64,000 bases of DNA from Actinocrispum wychmicini. Its GTDB lineage: Bacteria > Actinomycetota > Actinomycetes > Mycobacteriales > Pseudonocardiaceae. Made by a program: the position numbers and the translations under genes. The number at the start of each line of letters is the position of its first letter. Within the stretch, counting starts at the first letter, position 1. Shown piece after piece: positions 25,155 through 32,637 of this stretch. The notes under the pieces were generated by a model that saw nothing but the letters and a program-made list of their open reading frames with translations, did not search any database and was not told where the DNA came from. The stretch covers positions 62,001-126,000 of the forward strand of contig NZ_SLWS01000001.1 in assembly GCF_004345645.1 (NCBI RefSeq), written 5' to 3'.

Positions 25155-26023
25155 CGTGGCTCCAGGGTGTCGCCGGCACGCGGGTCGAGATGGGCGGCCG
25201 CGCGGGGGTAGTCCGGGTCGCCGGGCAGCACCGGCCGGAGGGTGCTCCCGTCCCGGATCACCTTGGGCATCACGCGCTCGATCACCCGCTCGGCGGCCAT
25301 CGCGTCGGCGACCGTCGCCAGCTCGCCCAGGTCCGAAAGGGTCATCCAGGTCGGCGGCAGCAGGCCGCGTTCGCCGGCCTGCCACATGGCGATCGCGTCC
25401 GCGGGCCGGCGCCACTCGACGTGGTCGGCCTCCGAGGTGGCGCCGTCCGCCCGCTGCCCGTCCGGGAGGGCCGCGACGAAGAACTTCGTGTCGTAGCGCC
25501 TGGGCTCCTCCTCCGGGGTCACCCAGTTCGCCCATGGCCGTATCAGGTCCGCTCGCAGCACCAACCCGGCGTCGGCGAGGAACTGCGCCAGCGAGAACGC
25601 CCGGTCCACCAACGCCTGCCGTGCCGTGGCGTACGGCCGGGTGTCCGAGACGACGGAGTCCGCGTCCGGGCCGGCGAGCAGCACCCCGGACTCCTCAAAC
25701 GTCTCCCGGACCGCCGCGCACACCAATGCGCGTGCCAAGGGCTCCGTGCACGAGAACCGCGACGCCCACCAGGCGGCGTCAGGTCCGGTCCAGGCGACGT
25801 CGGCGTCGGCGTCCCGCCGGTCCACGCCACCACCTGGGAAAACGGTCATCCCGCCGGCGAACGCCATCCCCACCACCCGCCGGATCAGGAACGCCTCCAG
25901 ACCCGCGGCGGTGTCCCGCACGAGCACCACGGTGGCCGCGTCCTTCGGCGGCACCGGCGGGTCCGGGAACTCGGCCGGGACCATGTTGGCCGGCAGAACC
26001 ATCTCCTTCGGCAGTTCTCGCAC
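25151..26023 (-). CDS. Nudix hydrolase, long form
   Basis: The 290-residue protein carries FPGGGVDRRD followed, after an insertion of about 35 residues, by the AAVRETFEESGVLL part of the Nudix box. This is the pattern of the long NUDT19-like/actinobacterial Nudix proteins. The C-terminal half contains an acidic ADHVEWRRP segment and ends near the MBL gene. GTG at 26023 is chosen; ATG at 26002 is possible but the AAGGAG before it is too close. It is divergent from the Gfo/Idh gene and coupled to the MBL gene by GTGA. The substrate is unknown, CoA-like being the best guess. Confidence 0.85.
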   Translation of the reverse strand: MRELPKEMVLPANMVPAEFPDPPVPPKDAATVVLVRDTAAGLEAFLIRRVVGMAFAGGMTVFPGGGVDRRDADADVAWTGPDAAWWASRFSCTEPLARALVCAAVRETFEESGVLLAGPDADSVVSDTRPYATARQALVDRAFSLAQFLADAGLVLRADLIRPWANWVTPEEEPRRYDTKFFVAALPDGQRADGATSEADHVEWRRPADAIAMWQAGERGLLPPTWMTLSDLGELATVADAMAAERVIERVMPKVIRDGSTLRPVLPGDPDYPRAAAHLDPRAGDTLEPR

Positions 26024-26092
26024 GGATCGAGCGTACGACCGTGCCGTGACCCAGGCCCCGTGACCCGGCTCACCCCGTCGATACTGGGGCCC

Positions 26093-26977
26093 GTGGAGAA
26101 CCAGCTGCGAGTAGGACTGATCGGAGCCGGCGGGTGGGCCGGCCGGGTGCACGCGCCGAGGCTCGCCGACCACCCCGGGGTGCGGCTCGTGTCGGTGTGG
26201 GCGCGCCGGCCGGACGCCGCCGAGGAAATCGCCGGCCGGCACTGTGCCCGGGTCGCGGCCGATCCCGCCGAGTTGATCGCCGAGGTGGACGCGGTCGCGT
26301 TCGCGGTGCCGCCCGCGGTCCAGGCCGAGTTGGCGTTGCAGGCGGTCAGGGCGGGCCGGCACGTGATCCTCGAGAAGCCCATGACGTCCACTGTGGACGA
26401 AGCAGAGCGGTTGGCCGACGCGGTGGCCGAGGCGGGGGTCGCCTCGATCCTCGTGCTGGTCCGCCGGTTCGCGCACGAGACCGCCGAGTGGCTCAGGGCC
26501 CTGCACGACCTGGGCGGCCTGGCAGGCGGCAACGCCCAGTGGCTGTCCGGCGCGTTGATGTCAGAGGAGTACGGCAACTCGGCCTGGCGTCAGGAACACG
26601 GTGCCCTGCTGGACATCGGCCCGCACGTGATCGACTTGATGGACGCCGCGCTCGGCCCGATCACCGAGGTCGTCGGCGCCACCCGCGGCGGCCACGACCT
26701 GTGGCACATCCTGTTCACCCACGAGGGCGGCGCGACCAGCACGATCTCCATGTCGCTCGGGCTGCCGATGCGGCCGACCGTGGTCGAGTTCTCGGTCTAC
26801 GGCGACCACGGCTACCGCTCGCTGCCGGGCCGCGACACCCCGGCCGACCAGTGCTACACCGCGCTGCTCGACGACTTCGTCGCGATGGTCCACAGTGGAA
26901 CCACCAGCCATCCGGTCGACGCCCGGCGCGGCCTGCACCTGCAACGCGTCATCGACGCCGTCCGCGAAAAGCTCTGA
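26093..26977 (+). CDS. Gfo/Idh/MocA-family oxidoreductase
   Basis: The 294-residue protein has an N-terminal Rossmann domain (VGLIGAGGWAGRVHAPRL, residues 7-24) with the EKPM motif (about 98-101), where the Lys is the family's catalytic residue. Its C-terminal domain carries GALLDIGPHVIDLM with the expected His. These enzymes use NAD(P) on sugars, inositols or related compounds. GTG at 26093 directly precedes the Rossmann strand. It is divergent from the Nudix/MBL pair and ends before a strong bidirectional terminator. The substrate is not indicated. Confidence 0.88.
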   Translation: MENQLRVGLIGAGGWAGRVHAPRLADHPGVRLVSVWARRPDAAEEIAGRHCARVAADPAELIAEVDAVAFAVPPAVQAELALQAVRAGRHVILEKPMTSTVDEAERLADAVAEAGVASILVLVRRFAHETAEWLRALHDLGGLAGGNAQWLSGALMSEEYGNSAWRQEHGALLDIGPHVIDLMDAALGPITEVVGATRGGHDLWHILFTHEGGATSTISMSLGLPMRPTVVEFSVYGDHGYRSLPGRDTPADQCYTALLDDFVAMVHSGTTSHPVDARRGLHLQRVIDAVREKL

Positions 26978-26984
26978 GCCCGCG

Positions 26985-27027
26985 GTCTTCAAGACCCACC
27001 AACCCTGTGGGTGGGGGTCTTGAAGAC
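26985..27027. terminator. Strong bidirectional terminator hairpin
   Basis: GTCTTCAAGACCC and its complement form a long stem (26985-27000 with 27010-27027, small internal bulge) between two convergent genes. This is one of the longest stems in the window. Confidence 0.75.
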
Positions 27028-27043
27028 AGGCCAACCCTGGGGA

Positions 27044-28264
27044 TCAGGCGCCCGGTGGGAACCGTGGCGGTTCGGCCGAACCGCCGGCGGTCGGCGGGAC
27101 GCCGTTGATGATCCGCGGTGTGGCCGGGCTGGACCACTTCGCGTCCGCGTCGGAGTGCCGGCCCGACCGGTCGGTCTGCCAGCCCATCTTCTTGCCGGTG
27201 GACGCTGCCTCGGCCTGTTCCCGCTTGGCCAGCTCCTCCTGCAGCTGGCGGAGCAGGTCGCGTTCCTGGTCGTTGAGGTCGGCGTCGTCGAACGTGTCCT
27301 TGACCGGGGTGGCCGGCGTGGTCACCGGCTCGGGGTCCGGCACCGGTTCGACGTGCCGCAGGCTGGGCTGGTCGAAGTTCGGCCGGTCGGACCGGGGGGT
27401 CGGCGACGGCACGGACGGAGGCGGCGGCAGTGGCTCGACGGTCACCTCATCCACGACCGGGTCGGGCGCCTTCGCCGGTTCTTTTGGGGGCGTCACCGAG
27501 TCCATCTCCGGGATCCAGCTCGACGTGACGGGCTGCTCCGGCTCCGGCTCGGGGTCCTTCTTCCACGACTCACGTTCCTGGCCCCACGTCCGGGGCGTGT
27601 CCGGTTCGGCCGAGCTCTCGGCGCCGTCGAACGACACCCGACGGGCCTGCTGCATGCCCTGCTTGTGGTACTCGGTCAGCGGCGACGAGTCCCGAAGCAC
27701 CTCGACCGCGGCCCGGATACCGGCGCGCCGCAGCGCGTGCTCGATCCGGTACGCCGTCGACGGCGGGAACCCGCGCGGCCCGATCTCGACGAGCACGACC
27801 CGGTGCGGCACAGGCCCAGCCACGGCGCCGGACGGGGTGGTCCGCCAGACGCACCACAGCGCCCGGACGTCCGGCAGCACCTCCAGCACCCGGTGCACGG
27901 CCTCACGCACGCCCTGCTCCGCACCGCCGACCTCGGAGTCGACCAGCCCCGGGTGGAACCGGTGCACCGGCGGGCGGACCCGGCCGTCGTCCACCTTGAG
28001 CTGCTGGATCAGCACGGTGTCGCAGTGTGCCTCGGTGAACAGCGCTTCCATGTCCCGGCGCTCAACGGGCGACAGCGGGATCTTCCCGGCGACGAGGCAC
28101 CCGGCGATCAGCTCCAGCGACCGGTCCAGCTCGGCGGACGCCAGCAGCTCTCTCGCGTCGGTCAGCGCGTCGTCGTCCAGCCTGCCGGCGAGACCGAGCA
28201 GCAGGTCATGGACACGGATCGGGAGCGCGACGCGGTCGGCGACCTGGGTCACGGTTGTCTCCAT
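27044..28264 (-). CDS. Unknown protein, two-domain family with proline-rich tail (paralogue of 28290-28913)
   Basis: I do not recognise this 406-residue protein. Residues 18-70 (HDLLLGLAGRLDDDAL...) and 154-212 (HRVVLVEIG...VEVLRDSSPLTEYH) match the two domains of the neighbouring 207-residue protein. Residues about 215-326 are rich in Pro, Glu and Ser and look disordered. Residues 326-353 could form a short coiled coil (ERDLLRQLQEELAKREQ), followed by a polar tail. No signal peptide or membrane helix is seen. It follows its paralogue by 25 bases on the same strand, so the two probably act together, perhaps as partners or sensor and effector. Confidence 0.8.
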   Translation of the reverse strand: METTVTQVADRVALPIRVHDLLLGLAGRLDDDALTDARELLASAELDRSLELIAGCLVAGKIPLSPVERRDMEALFTEAHCDTVLIQQLKVDDGRVRPPVHRFHPGLVDSEVGGAEQGVREAVHRVLEVLPDVRALWCVWRTTPSGAVAGPVPHRVVLVEIGPRGFPPSTAYRIEHALRRAGIRAAVEVLRDSSPLTEYHKQGMQQARRVSFDGAESSAEPDTPRTWGQERESWKKDPEPEPEQPVTSSWIPEMDSVTPPKEPAKAPDPVVDEVTVEPLPPPPSVPSPTPRSDRPNFDQPSLRHVEPVPDPEPVTTPATPVKDTFDDADLNDQERDLLRQLQEELAKREQAEAASTGKKMGWQTDRSGRHSDADAKWSSPATPRIINGVPPTAGGSAEPPRFPPGA

Positions 28265-28289
28265 TCCGGCTCGTCGAGCGGGAGGCCGG

Positions 28290-28913
28290 CTAGCTGGGGA
28301 CCAGATGGCCCCCTTCAGCGGCTCCCATGGCCAGCGGCACCGATGCCGCCAGTGCCGCCTGGTGGTACCGAGGCAGCAGGATGCCCCTCGGGATCACCTC
28401 GACGCTCGGCTCGTGTGTGCCAAGCGCCCGCAGCACCCGCTGCAGCTCACCCACGAGCCGCGCGCACTGCGAGGTCGCGGTCACCAGGACGACCCGGGTA
28501 GCTGCACCACCACCCGTTCGTGGCAATCGCCAACTGCCCCGGACCTCACCGATGTCGGTTCGGTCGCGGACAATCGCCCCGAGGACTACGCCCGTGGAGT
28601 CGCCCATGCTCACCCATTCGGGCGACTCCGACGTGAATGTGTAGTCGACCTCGGCGATTTCGTCTACCCAAGGAAGCGCATTCAACCGCTCAGGATCCGC
28701 GCCCGCCGGCCGCAAAGCGTTCGTGAGCAGGCGAGACTCCTCCGCGGTGAGTCCGACACGTTCTCGCAAAAGGGTGAGCGGCAACGACCGCGCGAGGGCG
28801 GTCACCGCCCCCGCGGCGAGCCAGTCACGGAACCGCCAGAGCTGACGGTCGGGCAGCCGGCCCGCGAGCCGCAGCAACAGCTCGTGGCAGTCCGACTCGG
28901 CGTAGCTGTCCAT
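28290..28913 (-). CDS. Unknown protein, short paralogue of 27044-28264
   Basis: The 207-residue protein has an N-terminal helical domain (about 9-63, HELLLRLAGRLPDRQL and GLTAEESRLL) and a C-terminal alpha/beta-looking domain (about 139-191, TRVVLVTATS...SVEVIPRGILLPRYHQ). Both recur in the downstream gene in the same order. ATG at 28913 has GGGAGG a few bases upstream; a longer form from 28934 would overlap the RidA gene. It lies between the RidA gene and its paralogue on one strand. No catalytic motif is evident and the function is unknown. Confidence 0.8.
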   Translation of the reverse strand: MDSYAESDCHELLLRLAGRLPDRQLWRFRDWLAAGAVTALARSLPLTLLRERVGLTAEESRLLTNALRPAGADPERLNALPWVDEIAEVDYTFTSESPEWVSMGDSTGVVLGAIVRDRTDIGEVRGSWRLPRTGGGAATRVVLVTATSQCARLVGELQRVLRALGTHEPSVEVIPRGILLPRYHQAALAASVPLAMGAAEGGHLVPS

Positions 28914-28930
28914 CTTGCCTCCCAGTGGGC

Positions 28931-29386
28931 TCAACCCACCTCGAAGATCACGTCGACCTCGACCGGCGCGCCGAGGGGCAGCTCGGCCACCCCCACCGCG
29001 GCCCGAGCGTGCTTGCCCGCGTCCCCGAACACCTCGCCGAACAGCTCGGACGCACCGTTGACCACGGCCGGGACGGCCGTGAAGCCCTCGGCGGCGGCCA
29101 CGAAGCCGCCGACCTTGACCACGCGGGTCACCGCGTCGACGCCGACCAGGTCGTGCACGGCCGCCAACGCGTTCAACGCGCAGGTGCGCGCGTGCGCCTT
29201 GGCCTCTTCCGGGCTGACCTCGGCGCCGACCTTGCCCGTGGCGGGCAGCGTGCCACCCACGAACGGCAACTGCCCGGACACGTAGACCTGCGAGCCGGAC
29301 TGCACAGCGGGCACGTACGCGGCCAGCGGAGCGGCGACCGCCGGAAGTTCGATTCCCAGCTCGGCGAGCCTGTCCGACCAGCTCAT
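28931..29386 (-). CDS. RidA/YjgF-family protein (Rv3678c-like)
   Basis: RidA proteins deaminate reactive enamines and imines formed by PLP enzymes. The 151-residue protein has the trimeric YjgF/UK114 pattern with YVSGQLPF (about 35-42) and a late HARAAVGVAELPLGAPVEVD segment holding the conserved Arg. The sequence is of the longer actinobacterial subgroup, whose activity is less certain than in classical RidA. ATG at 29386 overlaps the stop of the DUF4177 gene (ATGA), so the small gene upstream is co-translated. Confidence 0.9.
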   Translation of the reverse strand: MSWSDRLAELGIELPAVAAPLAAYVPAVQSGSQVYVSGQLPFVGGTLPATGKVGAEVSPEEAKAHARTCALNALAAVHDLVGVDAVTRVVKVGGFVAAAEGFTAVPAVVNGASELFGEVFGDAGKHARAAVGVAELPLGAPVEVDVIFEVG

Positions 29387-29547
29387 CCGAGCACGTCCTT
29401 CGGCCGCTTCAGGAACGCCACGAGCTGCTCGCCGGTCGGGCCGGGCTGCACCGTGACCAGCTCCCAGCCGTCCTCGCCCCACTGGTCGAGGATCTGCTTG
29501 GTCGCGTGGGTGAGCAGGGGAACGGTCGCGTACTCCCATTTCGCCAT
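29383..29547 (-). CDS. DUF4177-type small protein (Rv3678A-like)
   Basis: The 54-residue protein begins MAKWEYATVPLL and contains the hallmark WGEDGWELV, typical of DUF4177. It overlaps the RidA start by ATGA. ATG at 29547 is used; the open frame upstream has no conserved sequence and enters a dispersed repeat. Position before a RidA gene is the same as in mycobacteria. Function unknown. Confidence 0.85.
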   Translation of the reverse strand: MAKWEYATVPLLTHATKQILDQWGEDGWELVTVQPGPTGEQLVAFLKRPKDVLG

Positions 29548-29577
29548 GCGCGGCAGCGTATCCCGTGACCCGCCGTG

Positions 29578-29668
29578 AGCTTGGCCGCGCCGGTCGTTTG
29601 CGCCACGAACACGCCCGACATCGTCCCAGCCACGGCCTTGGCCAGCCACGAGCGGAGCGAGGATAAAT
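29578..29668. repeat. Copy 2 of the dispersed intergenic repeat
   Basis: 29578-29634 matches 23064-23122, and the tail ACGAGCGGAGCGAGGA at 29648-29663 matches the tails at 23227 and 43058. It sits between divergent genes at 29547 and 29703. Confidence 0.6.
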
Positions 29669-29702
29669 CGGACACAGGTCGGAGGCCCGGTAGCTTCGGG
29701 GC

Positions 29703-29954
29703 ATGGAGGCATGGCGAGTGATCGCGGGCGTGCTGATCGCGGCCGGCGGCATCCTGCTGGTACTGCAGACGATGGCGTTCACACGGGAGCGGAAGGGCAG
29801 CACCGGCGGCACGGTGGCGTTGGCCGGGCTGATCGCGTTCGTCGTGCTCCTGCTGTTGTGCGTGCTGTCGCTGACCGTGTTCCCCGGGATCGTCGTATGG
29901 GGACTCGTGCTGATCTTGGCCCTGACAAGCATAGTGCTGTTGCACACAAGCTGA
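29703..29954 (+). CDS. Small membrane protein, three transmembrane helices
   Basis: The 83-residue protein is almost entirely hydrophobic, with helices at about 5-24, 38-58 and 60-81 and a short basic loop (TRERKGS, about 27-33). ATG at 29703 has no strong ribosome site. It precedes the ArsA-type ATPase pair by 42 bases on the same strand and may be co-transcribed. Function unknown. Confidence 0.6.
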   Translation: MEAWRVIAGVLIAAGGILLVLQTMAFTRERKGSTGGTVALAGLIAFVVLLLLCVLSLTVFPGIVVWGLVLILALTSIVLLHTS

Positions 29955-29996
29955 CCGGCCGCAAAGGCATTCCGGTAACCGCGCATTTACGCTGAA

Positions 29997-31004
29997 GTGG
30001 TGACCACCCCTGTCGTTGGTTGGACCGATCACGTGGCCCGCGCCCGGCTGCACATCGTGACCGGCAAGGGCGGAACCGGGAAGACCACGATCGCAGCCGC
30101 GCTGGCCATCGCGCTGGCCACGGGCGGCCGTCGGGTGCTGCTGGTCGAGGTCGAGGGCCGGCAGGGGATCGCCCAGGTCTTCGACACCCAGCCGCTGCCG
30201 TACGCGGAGCAGCGGATCGCGGCGGCCCCCGGTGGCGGCGAGGTCAAGGCGCTGCACGTGGACGCCGAGGCGGCGCTCCTGGACTACCTGTCGATGTTCT
30301 ACAACCTGGGCCTGGCCGGTCGGACGCTGCGCCGGATGGGCGCCATCGACTTCGCCACCACGCTCGCCCCCGGGCTGCGGGACGTGCTGCTCACCGGCAA
30401 GATCAAGGAGACGGTCAGCCGGACCGACGACAACGGCCGGCACGTGTACGACGCTGTGGTCGTGGACAGCCCGCCGACCGGCCGGATCGTGAAGTTCCTC
30501 GACGTCACCAGGGCCATGGCCGACCTGGCGAAGGTCGGGCCGATCAAGGGCCAGAGCGACGGCGTGGTCCGCCTGCTGCACTCCGGCGACACCGCGGTGC
30601 ACCTGGTGACCCTGCTGGAGGAGATGCCGGTGCGCGAGACCCTCGATGCCGTGGCCGACCTGGACGGCGCCGACCTGCGGCCCGGGGCGGTGTTCGTCAA
30701 CCGGGTCCGGCCGCCCCGGCTGCCCGCCCGGTCGGTGACGTCGGCGGCCGGTGGCCGGGTGGACGCCGCCCGGATCCGCGCCGGGCTCGAGGCCGCCGGC
30801 CTGGACCTGGGCGCGGACGTGGTGGAGGGCCTGGTGGAGGAGACCGTCGAGCACGCGATCCGGGTGCGGGCCGAGAGCCGGGCCCGGGAACAGCTGGCCG
30901 AGGGTGACCTGCCCACGGTCGAGCTGCCCGAGGTGACCGACGGCATCGATCTGGGCACCCTGTACGAGTTGGCGGAGTCCATGGTGGAACAGGGGGTCAG
31001 GTGA
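29997..31004 (+). CDS. ArsA/GET3-type anion-transporting ATPase, first subunit (Rv3679-like)
   Basis: The 335-residue P-loop protein has the deviant Walker [10 protein letters not shown] (about 23-31), a VVDSPPTGR switch segment and a [12 protein letters not shown] segment, as in ArsA/Get3 ATPases. It lacks an arsenic operon context. The next gene encodes a second such subunit and overlaps by four bases (GTGA), giving the heterodimer-like pair Rv3679-Rv3680 of M. tuberculosis. GTG at 29997 or 30000 starts the gene. A role in cargo or membrane-protein handling is inferred from family; the client is unknown. Confidence 0.9.
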   Translation: MVTTPVVGWTDHVARARLHIVTGKGGTGKTTIAAALAIALATGGRRVLLVEVEGRQGIAQVFDTQPLPYAEQRIAAAPGGGEVKALHVDAEAALLDYLSMFYNLGLAGRTLRRMGAIDFATTLAPGLRDVLLTGKIKETVSRTDDNGRHVYDAVVVDSPPTGRIVKFLDVTRAMADLAKVGPIKGQSDGVVRLLHSGDTAVHLVTLLEEMPVRETLDAVADLDGADLRPGAVFVNRVRPPRLPARSVTSAAGGRVDAARIRAGLEAAGLDLGADVVEGLVEETVEHAIRVRAESRAREQLAEGDLPTVELPEVTDGIDLGTLYELAESMVEQGVR

Positions 31005-32128
31005 GTACTCCCGCGCTGAAGACCGACGAGCTGATCGACGACCCGGCCACGAAGGTGATCGTGTGCTGCGGCTCCGGCGGCGTCGGCAAGACGACCACGG
31101 CCGCGGCCCTCGCGGTACGCGCGGCCGAACGCGGCCGGAAGACGGTCGTGTTGACCATCGACCCCGCGCGCCGGCTGGCCCAGGCGCTGGGCCTGCCCGA
31201 GCTGGACAACCAGCCGCGCCGGGTGGAGGTCGACGGCTTCGAACCCGCCGGTGACCTGGCCGCGATGATGCTGGACATGCGTCGCACGTTCGACGACATG
31301 GTGCACTCGCACGCCGGCCCGGAGCGGGCCAAGGAGGTGCTGGCCAACCCGTTCTACCGGACGATCTCCAGCTCGTTCTCCGGCACCCAGGAGTACATGG
31401 CGATGGAGAAGCTCGGCCAGTTGGCCGGCGAGGGGCTGTGGGACCTGATCGTGGTGGACACGCCGCCGAGCCGGTCGGCGCTGGACTTCCTGGACGCGCC
31501 ACAGCGGCTGTCCCAGGCGTTGGACGGTCGGATGATCCGGCTACTGGCCGGGCCGGCCAAGGCCGGCGGCTGGGGCCTGCGCAAGCTGGTCGGCGCCGGG
31601 TTCTCGCTGTTCGCCAAGGCCGTGTCCACGATCGTCGGCGGCCAGCTGCTGGCCGACGCGTCCGCGTTCGTCCAGGCGTTCGACAGCATGTTCGGCGGGT
31701 TCCGGGAACGCGCCGACCGGACGTACCAGCTGCTGCGCTCCGGCGGCACGGCGTTCCTCGTGGTCGCCGCGCCCGAACCGGACGCCCTGCGCGAGGCCAG
31801 CTACTTCGTGGAACGGCTGTCCGGTGAGTCCATGCCGCTGGCGGGGCTCGTCGTCAACCGGACCCACCCCGTGCTGGCCGGCCTGGCCGGGTCGAAGGCG
31901 CTGGCCGCCGCCGAGGCACTGGAGCGCCGCGGCGACGCGCCGCTGGCCGCCGCGGTGCTCCGCCTGCACGCGGACCGGGTGTCGGTCGCCGACCGGGAAC
32001 GCCGACTAGTGGCGAGATTCACCCGGGCGCACGAAGGTGTCGCTGTCGCCCGCGTGCCCGCGATGCCCTCTGACGTGCACGACCTGTCCGGCCTGCGGCA
32101 GATCGGCGAGCAGTTGGGCAACGGCTGA
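31001..32128 (+). CDS. ArsA/GET3-type anion-transporting ATPase, second subunit (Rv3680-like)
   Basis: The 375-residue protein has [17 protein letters not shown] (deviant Walker A, about 24-40), [15 protein letters not shown] (A-loop) and [15 protein letters not shown] (switch II). Helical insertions lie between 85 and 250. It is co-translated with the first subunit through GTGA. Both keep complete nucleotide-binding motifs, so the dimer probably has two working sites. The whiB4 gene is convergent, 3 bases beyond the stop. Confidence 0.92.
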   Translation: MSTPALKTDELIDDPATKVIVCCGSGGVGKTTTAAALAVRAAERGRKTVVLTIDPARRLAQALGLPELDNQPRRVEVDGFEPAGDLAAMMLDMRRTFDDMVHSHAGPERAKEVLANPFYRTISSSFSGTQEYMAMEKLGQLAGEGLWDLIVVDTPPSRSALDFLDAPQRLSQALDGRMIRLLAGPAKAGGWGLRKLVGAGFSLFAKAVSTIVGGQLLADASAFVQAFDSMFGGFRERADRTYQLLRSGGTAFLVVAAPEPDALREASYFVERLSGESMPLAGLVVNRTHPVLAGLAGSKALAAAEALERRGDAPLAAAVLRLHADRVSVADRERRLVARFTRAHEGVAVARVPAMPSDVHDLSGLRQIGEQLGNG

Positions 32129-32131
32129 GCA

Positions 32132-32431
32132 CTACCCGACCTGGGCGTCCTCCGGGTGATGGCGTCTGCGTGCCTTGTCGAGCAGTTCACGCCATGAGGT
32201 GACGTCCGGGCGCCGGCGCAGCAACGCGCGCCGCTCCCGTTCGGTCATGCCACCCCACACGCCGAACTCGATCCGGTTGTCGAGCGCCTCGGCCAGGCAC
32301 TCCGTGCGGACCGGACACGCGACGCAGATCAGCTTCGCCTTGCGTTGCTCGGCCCCCCGTACGAAGAGCTCGTCCGGATCGTCGCTGCGACATGCCGCGT
32401 TGACGCGCCAGTCCTGCGGTTTCGGATTCAT
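32132..32431 (-). CDS. whiB4: WhiB-family iron-sulfur regulator WhiB4
   Basis: The 99-residue protein has the four cluster ligands Cys14, 36, 39 and 45 (C-x21-C-x2-C-x5-C) and the GVWGG turn (57-61), followed by a basic tail (ERRALLRRRP) for DNA contact. WhiB proteins bind a 4Fe-4S cluster that responds to oxygen and redox agents. Position between the ArsA-type pair and ponA2 matches Rv3681c, the redox regulator WhiB4. ATG at 32431 is clear; the gene is divergent from ponA2 with about 200 bases between starts. Confidence 0.95.
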   Translation of the reverse strand: MNPKPQDWRVNAACRSDDPDELFVRGAEQRKAKLICVACPVRTECLAEALDNRIEFGVWGGMTERERRALLRRRPDVTSWRELLDKARRRHHPEDAQVG

Positions 32432-32637
32432 CTCCCCCAGCTCCTACCGTCGTTTCCACTCGTCCGATGCCCCCCGGCACCAGCTGCCTGTCGTGCAAGA
32501 TTGACGACGTTCGACCGCCCCCGGTTCCACCTGATCTCCCCTTGACCCTTGATCAAGTTGCACAGAGGGCGCTCGCTGTCAACTCGGTTCCGCAGCGTAG
32601 CCATAGGCCCGAAAGGGTTAATCGGTACCCTGGCGTC

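Noticed and set aside
29997..32128. Arsenical resistance operon
   Set aside because: The ArsA-type ATPases lack arsB, arsC or arsR neighbours; the pair matches the conserved Rv3679-Rv3680 locus instead.
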